DNA from: Peromyscus leucopus
Lineage: Eukaryota; Chordata; Mammalia; Rodentia; Cricetidae
Reading direction: 5' to 3'
Length of the DNA stretch: 64,000 nucleotides
Assembly (NCBI RefSeq): GCF_004664715.2
Contig: NC_051069.1
Location: 72,624,647-72,688,646 of the forward strand
Under the pieces are notes generated by a model. That model ran no database searches and had not been told where the DNA came from. It saw only the letters and a list, made by a program, of their open reading frames with translations. Of this stretch, positions 49,636 to 61,119 are shown piece after piece; within the stretch, counting starts at the first letter, position 1, and the number at the start of each line of letters is the position of its first letter. A program made the translations under genes and the position numbers.

Positions 49636-49716
49636 GACTATGACAGTTTTTTTGAATCAAAAGAGAGCAACACAGTCTTCTCCTTCTTGGGCCTGAAGCC
49701 TCGGCCAGCGTCCACG
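49636..49716 (+). CDS. Sh3bgrl2: Sh3bgrl2 exon 3 (internal coding exon, 27 codons)
   Basis: Exon 3 continues in phase 0 from exon 2 and encodes DYDSFFESKESNTVFSFLGL followed by KPRPAST. This is the C-terminal end of the thioredoxin-like domain plus the short tail typical of SH3BGRL2. The acceptor tract is a long pyrimidine run ending in tctag at 49631-49635. The donor is gtaggt from 49717, so the last codon is ACG. Reading past the donor gives two more codons and then TAA, so intron retention would give a slightly altered C-terminus. The segment around the donor is partly duplicated 62 bases downstream (49770-49781), which provides a weak second donor. A solo LTR lies only about 150 bases beyond the exon. 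The tail differs from the remembered human form (PAST here, LASK there). Confidence 0.96.
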
Positions 49717-49862
49717 GTAGGTTAATCTTCTGTACACAAGGCAGGCTAACGCTCTGTACTCCTGCTCTGGCGTCCACGGTAACGAACCCTCTGTTCTCTC
49801 GCTTCAGGGTTTAGCCTGCTGGAGGGGACCTTGGGGGTGGGTGAGAGGGGTGCATAGCTACT

Positions 49863-50212
49863 TGTAGCTGGAGAATTTTTCTCCAGCTCCCACCAAGTCC
49901 CACCAGTTCCGGAGCCCACTTATAAAATAAACACACAGACTCTTACATTATTTAAACTACTTGGCCATTAGCTCAGGCCTATCATTGTCTAGCCCTTACT
50001 CTTATATTTAGCCCATTTTTATTAATCTATACTTTGCCACATGGCTCGTGGCTTACTGGTACCCTACATCTTCCTTGTCCTGGTGGCGGCTCCAGGCAGT
50101 ATCCCCTTCTCCTTCCTGTTCCCTCAATTCTCCTCTCTGTTAGTCCCGCCTATACTTCCTGTCTGGCTACTGGCCAATCAGTATTTATTTATACAGAGCG
50201 ATATCCACAGCA
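49863..50212 (-). mobile_element. solo LTR in Sh3bgrl2 intron 3
   Basis: This is the same LTR family, with + strand ends TGTAGCTGG and CCACAGCA. Flanking hexamers GCTACT (49857-49862) and GCTGCT (50213-50218) differ at one base and look like a 6-bp target duplication. It stands about 147 bases downstream of the exon 3 donor, antisense to the gene. Confidence 0.85.
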
Positions 50213-50547
50213 GCTGCTCTCCTCAAGTTCAGTCTCTCAAGTAAATATAGACTGCAGTGTTAAACACAACATTTTAATTCCTTTAAACTCAAATTTTTCA
50301 CTTCTTTAAATCAGAATATTAGTTTACTTTTAATTTATACCTCTGTTCTTGGAAGAAGAATTTAAGGTAGCAAAATAGGTAGCTAGTTTCTATTTAAATT
50401 ACACATTCACATTGCATTTTTTCCTGTGTCTGGATCTAACATTTGTAATTCGTTTGGTCCCAGATTGAAAATATTTGAAAAGCATTACATCTGTACTGAA
50501 CATGTACAGCTTTCTCTTGTCTTTATTGCTGTTGGTTGGTTGGTTGG

Positions 50548-50662
50548 TTGGTTTTTGAGACAGGGTCTTTCTATGTCTGACTGTCATGGAACTCATTATA
50601 GAGATCAGACTAGCCTTAAACTCATGGAGATCCTCCTGCCTCTGCCTCCCAAGCACTGGGCC
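50548..50662 (-). repeat. B1 SINE, diverged
   Basis: Complement of B1: ttgagacagggtctttctat through cctcccaagcactgggcc. It is preceded by a (TTGG)n tract. Confidence 0.75.
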
Positions 50663-51899
50663 TTCCTGTCCTTATTTGTTAGATAATACAGCCTAAGACC
50701 TGTTGGCGTAGATGTCCATTGTTCAAAGCATCTCCAGGAGGGCGGATTGCATGGGTGAACTGCAGGTGCTGTGTACTGGAGAGACTGGAGAATCCTGGGG
50801 TTCCATCGGGGGTGTGAGACAAACCCCCCACAGATGCCAAGGAGAGGCAGTTTTATGAAACAGCAGAAGCAAAGCCACATTTGAAGGCATCTCCAGAATG
50901 AAACAAAAAGAGATCCTGTGTGCGGTTCCTAAACCTAATATTTTCAAAGCCTCTTTGTTGAGTCATATGCCTTTTGGAAAACATGAAGAACCTATTTGTC
51001 TTGTGCTAAGACTTAGAAATAATGGGTATTTCCGCAACCATGTAAAGCACTTTTAAAGATTTACTTTAAAAAAAATGATACTTGCCAAATAAGTTAATAG
51101 TTTGGTTACTTCATTTAAAAACACTGGTTTTGTGATTAGAAAAGTAATTTAGACTTATTTTTTTTATTGGAAAGGTATAAATATATATATAAACTAGACT
51201 ATTAAAATCACTACCCAGAATTGACCGCATTGACACTTTTCCATTTTTCCTTACAATCTTTATCTACATAGTAATTGAGGCTTGGCTGCAGCTCAGTTGA
51301 GCTAAATTCCAAAGTGTCTATTTTTAACACAGCTGAACCTGCAGTGCATTACGGAAACTTTGTAAGTAAGGGGTCCTTTGAGGCTGCCTGGGATAGGCCA
51401 ATCTCCAGAGTACCTGTGGGAGGCAGGCAGAGGCCTTCCATAATAGCACTCCTCCAGCAGCACCTGGGAGCAGAGCTACTGTGAAAAGGCTTTGTTTCAG
51501 CATCCGCAAGCCTGCAGATGGGTCGTGGGTGGTTCCTGTGCACGGGCTTTTAACAGAGGCTCTCCCACACAGAAAGTATTTACAGGTTCCGAACACCATT
51601 TTTAGACAAGTCAGACACGGGAATGTTTGTTAGGAACATTAGGTTATTTGTATAAAATATTTCACCCAAAGATACTAAATAATCCAGATTTAACTTCAGA
51701 GAACGGGGTGGGGGTAGGGGGAAGCCTGGGGCAAGGATTACCTGATGGGAGTGGGAACCCAGTAGGCACCATTGTCTGTGTGGAAACCTCATAGAAAATG
51801 CTCTGTGCATGCCGTCTTGTTCTCATGTTCTCCAAAGGTACAGACTCCTTAGAGATTTAGCAGGCTCTTGTTTTTTGGTTGGTTGGTTGGTTGGTTTTT

Positions 51900-52013
51900 T
51901 GTCTCATCTCGTCTCATCTGTCTCATCTGTCTCATCTCGTCTCTCCTCTCCTCTCGTCTCTCCTCCTTTCTCCTCCCCTCCCCTCCCCTCCTCTCTTCTC
52001 TTTCCTTTAAACA
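51900..52013. repeat. pyrimidine-rich simple repeat
   Basis: Repeated tctcatctcg/tctcatctgt blocks grade into cctcccctcccctccc, with very few purines on the + strand. Confidence 0.9.
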
Positions 52014-52015
52014 GT

Positions 52016-52345
52016 GAGGCTGGGGCTGTAGGTCAGTCACTGCAGGCTTGCTTAGCACGCATGATGTCCTGGGTTTCATTCCCAGCACCGACGAAGCTGA
52101 GCATAATGCAAAACCCCAACCCTAACCCTGCAGAGGTGAAGGGGGCGGGATCGGAAATTCAAGGTCATCCTCAGTTCTACAGCGAGGTCCTGGCCAAACT
52201 GATGAAGCTGAGAATAGTGCAACATCCCTTTAACCCTAACCCTGCAGAGGTGGAGGGGGCGGGGATCAGAAATTTAAGGTCATTTTCAGTTCTACAGCAA
52301 GGTCCTGGCCAGACTGGGCCAATTGAGACCCTAGTTCAAAACAAC
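52016..52345 (+). repeat. B4-type SINE with internally duplicated half
   Basis: The ID-like head (52020-52092) is followed by a B1-like half present twice: 52094 to about 52204 and 52205 to about 52318. Each copy contains taaccctgcagaggtg and tcagttctacagc. The second copy ends in gagaccctagttcaaaac. Confidence 0.7.
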
Positions 52346-53762
52346 AGTAACAGAATCCCATGGTGTATTCTTCTTGGCATTTGTAAAGAAAGTTGTGGTC
52401 TTCACAGAGTCCATTCTCACATGGTGATCCATGTGATATTTAGTCTTAGTTCCATTGAACATGTCCCTCAAAAGGCAGAAAGGGCCTGGAAACATTTCCT
52501 AGACAGGAGCCCTTGGGACAGAGTACACAACTCTGGCAGAGTACCTGTGCCTCTCGGGCCCTTGAACCATCAGAGCCTCAGGGCACAGCAATACACATAG
52601 TTCCTCTTCATCTGAGAGGAGTGGGGTGCAAGAACTAGTAATCACGCCCCTCTTTTTAGTTGTTTACTTTTCACAGTGGTTATCATTCATTAGAAAGTCT
52701 GCAGTCGAGGGCTTGGACAAAATGGCCTAGATGTGATACAGCAGAAGTGACCCTGTCCTCTCTCCCACCACCTGCAGCAGGCACACATAAAAGACGAAGC
52801 CAGGAAGCACAGAAGCCCTGTCAGCATCTGTAATTGCCCCCCACAGTAGGTAGGAGTGTGTGTTGATGGCCCGCAGGCTCTGGCTGGGCTACTCTCCAAA
52901 GTGGACAGAGTGGGGGAAGGACAGGCATCACTAAATGGGGACCTAAGAGCCACACTGGCTCAGGACACATTGTTTTTCTTGCAGAGGACCTTTTAAAGTA
53001 AAAGGTAAATGGATTGCTAGCATGTAAAATTAAGGTCTTCCACTTCCATCAAAGCTGGGAGAGATGGAAGTTCCAGGAAGGGAAACAGAGTGACAGGACT
53101 CAGCAGTGATTGGCCTCCATGGTGTCTCCCTGACTAAGGAAAGGGGGCCATTCACCAGTAGATTTCAGGTAAAATGCCACAGTTTGTTATTCTCATAGAC
53201 TCCAAGCAGATCCTGTTATGGAAATTTCTGCATCCAGGTCCCCACCACTAGGGGCAATTTTCAGAGTGTGTAACAACCGATGGCACTGCACTCTCTCTGG
53301 CCGTCTCTGGATCAAATTACAGTGGCTTCTTGGTGGCACTTGTTTAATTGGAGGACAGACAGAACGGTGCTTGGACAATTGGGATAGTGGTCTTTATGAA
53401 TGACCATTTTGGTGGCCATTTTGATGATGCCGTCCACCCAGGATCACCCTTAACCAGCACCTCTTTGTGCCCCTGAGAGGTCACAGCCACCTGCTGTGTG
53501 CTAGTAACATGGCAGTGTTCAGAGGAAGGAGGCTCAGTGGCTGCTGAAAACTGAGGCTTTTCCTTTCACGTTTGCAGGTTGGATGGGTATGATTGAAATC
53601 GGGGTTCTGGCTTAAAAGTCAGGACTTGCTCCTATCAGCCACAGAGGGTGACTCATGGCCTCCCCATCTCTGTTCCTGACATAAAAACAAACAAACAAAA
53701 AAAAAAAATTTCTGGTCAATGCAGCATGATAACTGTGCCTTTCTCCTTCTTCTGTTTAATAG

Positions 53763-53774
53763 GCTGAACCTTAG
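53763..53774 (+). CDS. Sh3bgrl2: Sh3bgrl2 exon 4, coding end (Ala-Glu-Pro-stop)
   Basis: The last exon begins after the acceptor tttaatag (53755-53762) and contributes only GCT GAA CCT TAG, so the protein ends in AEP. Joined in phase 0 to exon 3, the tail reads PAST-AEP-stop, matching the known family C-terminus (ASKAEP in human, from memory). The acceptor is preceded by a good pyrimidine tract (ctttctccttcttctg). The exon is too short to be found by ORF calling and was found by looking for the expected tail. Intron 3 is 4046 bases long (49717-53762). Confidence 0.9.
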   Translation, partial: AEP

Positions 53775-54780
53775 AGATGAAGAGTAGAAGGTGATGGAGT
53801 TGCATTTTGGAGCACCCCGGTACTCGACACATACCTGCTTACCTGATGCATCACTGTGACAAAGCCACATGCACAATCGGCCACTTCGCTTGACCCGGAG
53901 AAGGGGTTTTTGGAGGACCTGGGAATAATGGGGACTGCATGATTGTTCTAAGCTAATCAGGGCTCTGGTGGTGGATTGTCTTGTTTTCTCGTTTGCTTGT
54001 GGTTGCCTCGCTCACAGACAGGAAGTACTGTCTGTCCCCTGTTGTAGTCTGCGTCCTTAATGACTGGCGGATAACTGGGCAGCCCCATGGGGAGAAAACG
54101 TCGGATCTGCCCTCAGTCTTCCTGGACACCAGTATTGCAGAAGTCCACTCCTCTTTACGCTGCCTGCATCACATCCTTGCCACCAGCTTGCCAGGACGGT
54201 GAAAAGTCTTTGAATCAGAGAGAAGAAAGACAATGCTGGCTGTTGACAGAGGACACTGAGGGTTCTGACTGCGGAATCACAAATGTCCCTTCTCTGGTAC
54301 TTTGTAATAACGCCTGCGGGGGACGTTGGATGCTCTCGACTCCTTTCTGTAGTGGAAACCTATATGGCACCCCTGTAAACTCTCCAGGCTCCTACAGGTG
54401 CTTCCGGAACCACCATTGCAATATCACACTGTCACAACCAAGTCACGGGACAGAAAAGGATTTCTGAGGAACATGTCTCCTTCTTTGTCTCTTGCAAGGG
54501 GAAGTTTCACTCTATGCATAAGACCGCTTGAGAGATGTATTTTAAGAAGTGCACTACGTACATAGGAAGTTAATAGAAAGTTTGCTCTGTCTGTATGCAA
54601 AGGCATCTTCAGCTCTTGTAGTTTACTTACATATGCACATATATTTTTTAAATACAGCTCCCCTGAGTAACAGCTGCTTGTTCTATTTTGTGAAGGGATT
54701 ATATTTTTGGAGAAAGGAAATGCTCGACTAGATATATTTTGTGAACTGTTGATGAAGTGTATAGAAGGCACCAGTACTGC

Positions 54781-54868
54781 TGGGGCTGGGTCTAATGGTA
54801 GAATGAATACTTGCATAGCACACTCAGGCTGCTGCGCCCAGCTCCAGTACCATGGAAAGGAAAAACAC
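54781..54868 (+). repeat. ID SINE within the Sh3bgrl2 3' UTR
   Basis: ID-like body ggggctgggtctaatggtag, aatacttgcatagcac, then an A-rich end. It would be part of the Sh3bgrl2 mRNA if the UTR runs through it. Confidence 0.65.
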
Positions 54869-56084
54869 ACCACTGGCTAGTGTGATTTCCCGTGTTACTT
54901 ACCATTGTCTCTTTATTCTCTTTGTTCCTATTCAGACCAGTTCCCAGCCTCAGACATTTCAGAGTAACACAGACAGGCATTCTTGCCTGATGTATGAGTA
55001 CAAGTGAGATTTCAGAGCAGCATAAACAAGAAAGGAGCTGTCTAGAGAGTAGTCCTGAACCCTTCTTAAGAAGCAAAGTCCCTGCTCTTTGCGTGGACAC
55101 TGGTGAACACTGAACAGTCCTCAAACACAGGGCTAGCCTTGACTAGGATAAACTCGGGGCTGTCTGGACTCTCCACCTCCCCTAGCAGCATGCCGCAGGA
55201 CCTTCCACTCTGATTCTGAGAAGGGAATGTTTGAGAAATTGACAGAGCAAACTAGCAGCCCTCTCTGCCTCCCCCACCACGAGCTTTGATAAATGTTGAC
55301 TGTTCTGTGACATTTTTTTGAAAGCTGAAGTTGAGATCTCAGCCTGAGATTTGCAGTCCTATTACTCAGCTTTCTTCATGAATGGACCAGATGCTTGATG
55401 TACAATTTTCCCTCCAGGGAAAGCTTGTCAAGTTGTGGATATTACTGGCTAGCTGGGCTTAAACAAGGTCCAGGACAAATTCCATTTGATAAATCCCAGG
55501 GACTTCCCAGGGTTTTGTTTGTTTGTTTTTGTTTTTTTTTTCTTTTTCTTTTTCTTCTAAATGGATATTGTGCTTGAGTTTGTGAGTCTGCTGACAAGAC
55601 ACATCTCTACTTAAAATAGAGCAATCTTAAAAATTATCTCATGAAATCAGCCCAGCTTAATCTTGCCAATGAGTGCCAAGAACCAGTTTGGCAAAATGAA
55701 GTCTTAGCATGTTTTGAATTGTAGGAACAACATCATACTTGTGAGACAGAAAAGATACCAAGATTTGTCATACAACTTTTTGGTTGGTCATACTGTACCA
55801 ATATGACCATGTTAAACACACTGAATAGATGGTATGCTTAGAATTACTATCACAGTTGCATGTCATTTTCTTGCTGTGATTCTTTTGCGGGCACACTGGA
55901 GAGTCAGCAGAGGAAACGTGATGAGCGGTAGTTCCTTCTTTTAGTGGCTGGAAGCCCAGGATATGGAGTTGACCGTAGTTCCCAGGCAATGGTGTGTGTA
56001 GAACATACTAGGTCTGTACTTAAATGCCTACCAGTCTGACTGATGGACTGACTTTTCTCCTTCCTTCTTCCTTTCCCTCTTTCT

Positions 56085-56165
56085 ATTGGCTGTTGCTCAG
56101 GACGGAGTCTTGCTATGTAGACCTGGAACCTAGTCCTTCTGTCTCCCAAGTGCTAAGATTGCATA
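56085..56165 (-). repeat. B1 fragment
   Basis: Complement of B1: cggagtcttgctatgtagac and ctcccaagtgctaagattgc. Confidence 0.65.
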
Positions 56166-57775
56166 CTTAGCTGAAATAGTGTTCTTCTTATTCTCTTTAA
56201 TTGGCTGCCATAGATTTGGTCACCATCTTCAGAGCCTAGGAAAGAAGTACAGGCATGGCTGTAATGCCAGCCCTTCCAAGGCGGTTGACTTCCTGGTGGG
56301 ACCAAGGAAACGGGCTGCTGACGACCGAATGGTGCCATTTTAACCTTAGGTGAATGTGGAACGCCATACTGCTAGGTGTCTGCAGACCAGAAGAACATTT
56401 AGTTCAGGAAATTCTTTGCCAAATCCTGGGGGTTTATTAAAATCTAAGAGGAGAAAAAGAAGACATTTTGCCCTTAGTTGCTAATGTATTCTAGTTTTGC
56501 TTTGTTTTATAAAGTTAACCCAACATTTACATTTTTATATTGTGTGAATTTAGCCATCTAAATGTTTTTCTTTTGTTATTGAAAGGTACCAAAGGCTTTT
56601 ATGTTTTGTTTGGTTTGTTTGATTTTACTGTGGGCTTTGTTTTTTCTAGGAATACTTTGATACAGGTTTGTCCCCGAGTGTCTGGGTCTGCTTCAGTCTG
56701 TGTAATCGTTTTGATTTCAGTTTGTTTGTAACTGTCTCTCAAGGCATTGGCGAAATCTCAGACTTTATATTCTTCATTAAAGGAGAATAAATTCCAGAAA
56801 ACATGGCATTCCAAAACTGGAGTTGTTTCTTACCTAGTCTCACTCCTTTTCCAACTTGTAGTCTGGAGTTGGCTGGATCCTTTCGGCTTCTCCAGGAAGC
56901 TGTATCTGCTGCCGTCCATGAAAGGGTTAGACTGGTACAAACACAGAGCTCATGCGCCACTCACTTGAGAAGGATGCATGTGGTTCTGCCCGGGCACGCC
57001 GGGAGGCACAGACCCCAGCCCACCCCCCACACAGCCCATTGCTGAGGTGGGACTTCCTCAGCCACTGGTGTGTTCTGTGGTCTCCCAGGCACACTGAATC
57101 CACTCTAGTGGTTTGTCCCATACCGGTTGCAGAAAACACCAGAGGTGGCCATGTCTTCCCTCACTTGGGCCTCCTTTGAGCCACATTTGGAAGCAAAAGA
57201 AGGTGGGGGCGGGCTGAGGCCGGAACTCACCAAGAAACAATTTCGGAACTTAAACACCAGGACAGATGGAGAGTGGAGGAGGGGTCGGTCCAAGGCGACA
57301 AGCTCTAAGCCGGCAGAAATGTGTCTAGTCATGAAACCAAATCAGCAAATAGCCCTGTCTGTGTGTGACCCAGATTCCAAAGGGAGGGTTTCCCAGTTCT
57401 AGACACAGGCGAGATTAGCATGGCTGTCTGTTCTGCCAGCACGTATTAAGCCCTCACAATGTGATGGGCCCTGGCTGAGCAGCACAGGACGGTGAGGAGA
57501 GCAAAAGAAAGCGGCAGGCCGATACAGCAGCAGTCAGTGGCAGGCCGGGTAAGTGGTCAGGATTCCAGGCGACAGCGTGTCATAGGAATGTTACCGTTTT
57601 TTCCCTTAGTAAAACCATCCTGACTTTTTAGATTGAACTACATGCGACCGTACACACGTCTACTGAAGTATAAAGAGTAATACTAATAACCCCTGTTTGC
57701 CTGCTGCCTGCCTTGACTGCCTTTTCCCCTAGGCACCCCGTGTGCCCCTCCCTGACCTTCTCTTTCTCCCCCTTG

Positions 57776-57781
57776 AATAAA
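57776..57781 (+). promoter_or_regulatory. candidate poly(A) signal AATAAA
   Basis: This is a canonical hexamer followed 10-30 bases later by a GT-rich element. It is one of four AATAAA hexamers downstream of the Sh3bgrl2 stop (others at 56786, 58553 and 58654), and none can be shown to be used from sequence alone. Confidence 0.25.
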
Positions 57782-58092
57782 GGGGGCCTCACCCTGTATT
57801 TGTGTGATCGAAGCCTTTCTACCCTTCAAAGTTTGGTCTCCATGTATGTATCCATAAGGAATAATAAACAGAACTAAACTGGATACAGGGTTTTTGTTTC
57901 TTCTTTTAATGTCCATTGCAATGGGAACTTTTCATTGTTAAAAAACATTCCAGTAGATGAATATATAATCCTTTTTTCTCCAGTTGCTGACCATTGAACG
58001 TTGCTGTGAGCATTCTTTCCTTTAACTTCTGGCGCACTTACACAAGAGTGGATGATCTACACCTTATGTAGAATTGCTGGCTGGATATGAAG

Positions 58093-58094
<2 letters not shown>

Positions 58095-58145
<51 letters not shown>
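58095..58145. repeat. (CA)n microsatellite
   Basis: Uninterrupted CA dinucleotides downstream of Sh3bgrl2. Confidence 0.98.
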
Positions 58146-58146
<1 letters not shown>

Positions 58147-58381
58147 AGTCTTAAGGACGGACTTAGATGGCTTTCTCCAGCTATAGTACCAGTTACAAAA
58201 ATGCTAACATTTTTAGGACTACTGATACTAACCAATCTGTATGATTGTTAGTCAAATTTGTGCTAAGTGTGTAGTTAAAAATGGATTTGGCTTTTCAAAA
58301 AATGTTTATTATGGGATTCCTATGTCAAACTTCTCAACTATTTGGATATGTTTTTAGTTACTAAATGTTCTGTTTGTATTG

Positions 58382-58455
58382 TTGGGGATTGAACCCAGGA
58401 CCTTGCACATGCTAAGTAAACATTCTGCCACTGAGACATACCTCTAGGCCACAAG
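58382..58455 (-). repeat. ID SINE
   Basis: Complement of ID: gggattgaacccaggacctt, gcacatgctaagtaaac and ctgccactgagacatacc. Confidence 0.75.
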
Positions 58456-60692
58456 TTAGCTCTTAAAGTGAAGAGAAACCAGGAATAAACAGTCTTCTGA
58501 AGCTATTTCCAGAAATGTGAAATGCACACAAATGTTTATTCTGTTTTCAGGAAATAAAGGCACTGATCCACCACATCCAACCACTGATCCAACAGGCCAC
58601 ATGAGGCACTGAGCCCTTGAAATGAGCCCACCTGGGTTTGTGACATGGTTTGAAATAAAAATATTTCAGGTTTTATACTTAGTGTGAACATTTAAATGGC
58701 CCCATGAATAATTTTTGTATTGGTTACACATTAAAATGATAGTCTGAATGTATTAAATTGAGTATTAAGATGATCACTTGCACCCTTAAGTGTGGCCAGT
58801 GAGATATTTTACATTACATATGTGGTCTTCATTGTTCTCCTATACAACACAGCTTTACATCACTCTTTGTGCTTGAATTTACAATAGAGATATTTTTAGG
58901 TCTTGGTAAAATTCTTCATTTATAATACCGAAAGAAAATGCGAACATCTTTGGGAACATAATTTTCTGATACAAAATGACTTTTTCTCATTCTGCCTTTT
59001 GCCCCCATAGCTCGAAGCATTTTTGTAGTGAAGGAAGAGTCAATTCTTCAATTCTGGCCACCAACAGTGCCACAGGTTGGCAGAAAGCTCCACATCTCTG
59101 TCCAGACTCCCCCACCCCCACCCTGCTTCATCTTACAGAACTCCTGTCTGGAGTTGCCCTGTGTCTGAACTAGGTCATGGTGGCATTTTGTATTTTCTGT
59201 TTTCAAAGGGGGATGTAATGACTCACAGATGCCAGCTATTATCTGCAAGCCTGTGGTAAATGTTCCTAGGACTAGCCCCCAGTTCCTCAGTTGTCTGCAA
59301 AGCTCACTAAATATATGGACAGTCTGCCTTTTGGATATTTCTTTCTGATCATATTGCCAAAGATTAAAACAAACTGCCCAGGGTTTTAAAGTACCTCTTG
59401 GAATACTAATTTTGAGGTAAACCTACAGTGCTCCTGCCATTAAAATAATTGAGTGAAGGATTTTCTTCCTCCTCCTCCTCCTCCTTCTTTTATTATTACT
59501 TTGGGACTCTTCCCTGTAGTGAGAGTGAATTAGGTGAATAGTTCTTGCAAGCCTGAGAGATGCCAGCCATCTGCAGTTCATTCAGCTATTAGTCCTGTTG
59601 TTTTGGGGTGCATAATCTGCCCTGTTAATGAATTGCATACCTGTGTAGGATTTCACTTTCTTGAGTAGGGAGAATAACACGTTCAAGATAAACATTCTTG
59701 CTAATCCGATTTCTGTTATTAATGTTATTATCCCACTTCTTTTATCTGTTTAACTTCTCTGATTTTTCTGTTTCACGGCATGTACTAATAAAATCACTAG
59801 GTTGATATAAATAATGTGGGGTCTGGGCGGGTCAAAAGCTTGGCTCCATGGTGGATGCCAAGGACAACAGCCATGCCTGCAGGCCAGCAGTTTGGCAGCA
59901 AGAGGGCTTACCCTTCCTTCTCTCTCCTCCCGTCTCTGTGGTAAACCACTCTCGATGTGCTGTCAGAAATGTGGACACCAGCTTCGCTAAAGTGACAAGG
60001 TGTGCCAGGAGCCTGGGAATCTGAGTGACTCCAGCTGCAGTTCCCCACACTGGGTGTCCCAGTAAGTGTTCACTGGCACTGTACAGCATCCTAATCATGG
60101 GTGAGGGACTGAATATTGTGAGGTTAGTGTGCCTGCCCAAAAGGTGGGTTGGCAAACCGGATTTTAGCTGCTAAAAAACGACTATAACGGTCACAGCTGT
60201 GGACAACTTGGAAACAACAGCAAGAAACTCCTTCCCCGGTCTTGGTTCGCCCAGGGCACCATGGCTCCTCTCGGTGAAGGAGAGGCTAGTGTGGCCGGCT
60301 GTCCTGGCCAGCTTTACTCGAACTTCAATATACAAATAGTTACATCTGCACTAAGTGCAAACGAAAACTGCTGGAATCTAGGCAGCTGTAGGAAGGCTGC
60401 CCAGTTGCTACTTAAGTGACTTGGAGGAGGTGGCTACCTCAGGAGATGTCCTTTCCGCCAAGTGCAGAGGGTAGATGTTGGTCAAAGTCTGTTTTCTCCC
60501 AAGTTTTCCCCATCAATACTAACTGCTTACTAGTGGCTCTTTGTTGGTACTGTTTCCAATATGTTGGTGTAATTTACATTCTGCTGATTTGCGGGTGGTA
60601 TGTATGGGTGTCACAGGGTAATTTGCATGACTTGGCAGAGGGGAAAAAGAAGCCTCCAAACAAGTCATCTAGTAAAGCCTGAGAACCTGTGC

Positions 60693-60696
<4 letters not shown>

Positions 60697-60785
<89 letters not shown>

Positions 60786-60790
60786 GTCTC
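60697..60790. repeat. (TC)n microsatellite
   Basis: About 90 bases of TC with one TT and one TG interruption, beside an ID-like SINE. Confidence 0.97.
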
Positions 60791-60794
60791 CTGT

Positions 60795-60875
60795 TGTGCT
60801 GGAGTTGAGCCAGGGCTTCATGCATGCATGCTAAGCCAGCATTCCAGCCACTGCCACTATGTCCCCAGCCTTTAA
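60795..60875 (-). repeat. ID-like SINE next to (TC)n
   Basis: Complement of ID: ggagttgagccagggcttca, tgctaagccagcattcca and ccccagcc. Confidence 0.65.
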
Positions 60876-61075
60876 AAATCTTTTTTTTTTTTCTTTTTTC
60901 TTTGTACCTTGGCTTTACGTTGGTGAACTTCCAAGAAAGGAGGAGGGAAATCAAGCACGCCTTTCCTTCTTCCAGAATGGCGTAGTCACTGGCTCATGCC
61001 CAGTTGCATTAGTCCAAAGACATGCCCCTGCTCTTCTAGGATCATTTTGGGGAGTTTGCCGATGGTAGGTCGAAT

Positions 61076-61119
61076 GCTTACGTTTGCATGCTGCTATTGA
61101 ACAGCATGCAAACGTAAGC
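61076..61119. repeat. perfect 18-bp inverted repeat, 8-base loop
   Basis: Arm GCTTACGTTTGCATGCTG (61076-61093), loop CTATTGAA, complementary arm CAGCATGCAAACGTAAGC (61102-61119). No mismatch exists in the arms, and two further pairs are possible after one mismatch. It is not part of any repeat I recognise. Confidence 0.95.

Larger units (their letters stand above)
49717..53762 (+). other. Sh3bgrl2: Sh3bgrl2 intron 3 (4,046 bases)
   Basis: The intron is bounded by donor gtaggt and acceptor taatag. It contains a solo LTR (49863-50212), a B1 fragment, a pyrimidine-rich simple repeat (51900-52013) and a B4-type SINE with an internal duplication (52016-52345). I see nothing else in it. Confidence 0.9.
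53775..57781 (+). other. Sh3bgrl2: Sh3bgrl2 3' untranslated region (end uncertain)
   Basis: Sequence after the TAG stop of exon 4 must be 3' UTR, but its end cannot be fixed by eye. AATAAA hexamers occur at 56786-56791, 57776-57781, 58553-58558 and 58654-58659. The one at 57776 is followed by a GT-rich stretch (tgtatttgtgtg), which is the best local context, but it lies in or next to old LINE-1-like sequence. The interval contains an ID SINE (54781-54868) and a B1 fragment (56085-56165). Between 54270 and 54780 it is AT-rich and free of recognised repeats, as expected for a genuine UTR. The chosen end is only a placeholder at the best-looking hexamer. Confidence 0.4.
57600..58220 (-). mobile_element. 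antisense LINE-1 fragment (old)
   Basis: The segment aacattccagtagatgaata followed by ccagttgctgaccattgaac and gtagaattgctggctggata matches the complement of the LINE-1 3' region. It is split by the (CA)n tract 58095-58145. The part before 57880 is weaker. Confidence 0.55.

Noticed and set aside
52118..52250. Interstitial telomere repeat
   Set aside because: Only two to three CCCTAA-like steps occur per copy, inside a SINE, too few for a telomeric tract.
51809..52600. 263-codon open frame, the longest in the window
   Set aside because: It is composed of a pyrimidine simple repeat and a duplicated B4 SINE; no protein family signal.
54424..54873. 149-codon minus-strand frame
   Set aside because: Antisense to the Sh3bgrl2 3' UTR and partly an ID SINE; no protein similarity recognised.
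60574..60954. 126-codon minus-strand frame with Arg-Glu repeats
   Set aside because: It is a translation of the (TC)n microsatellite.
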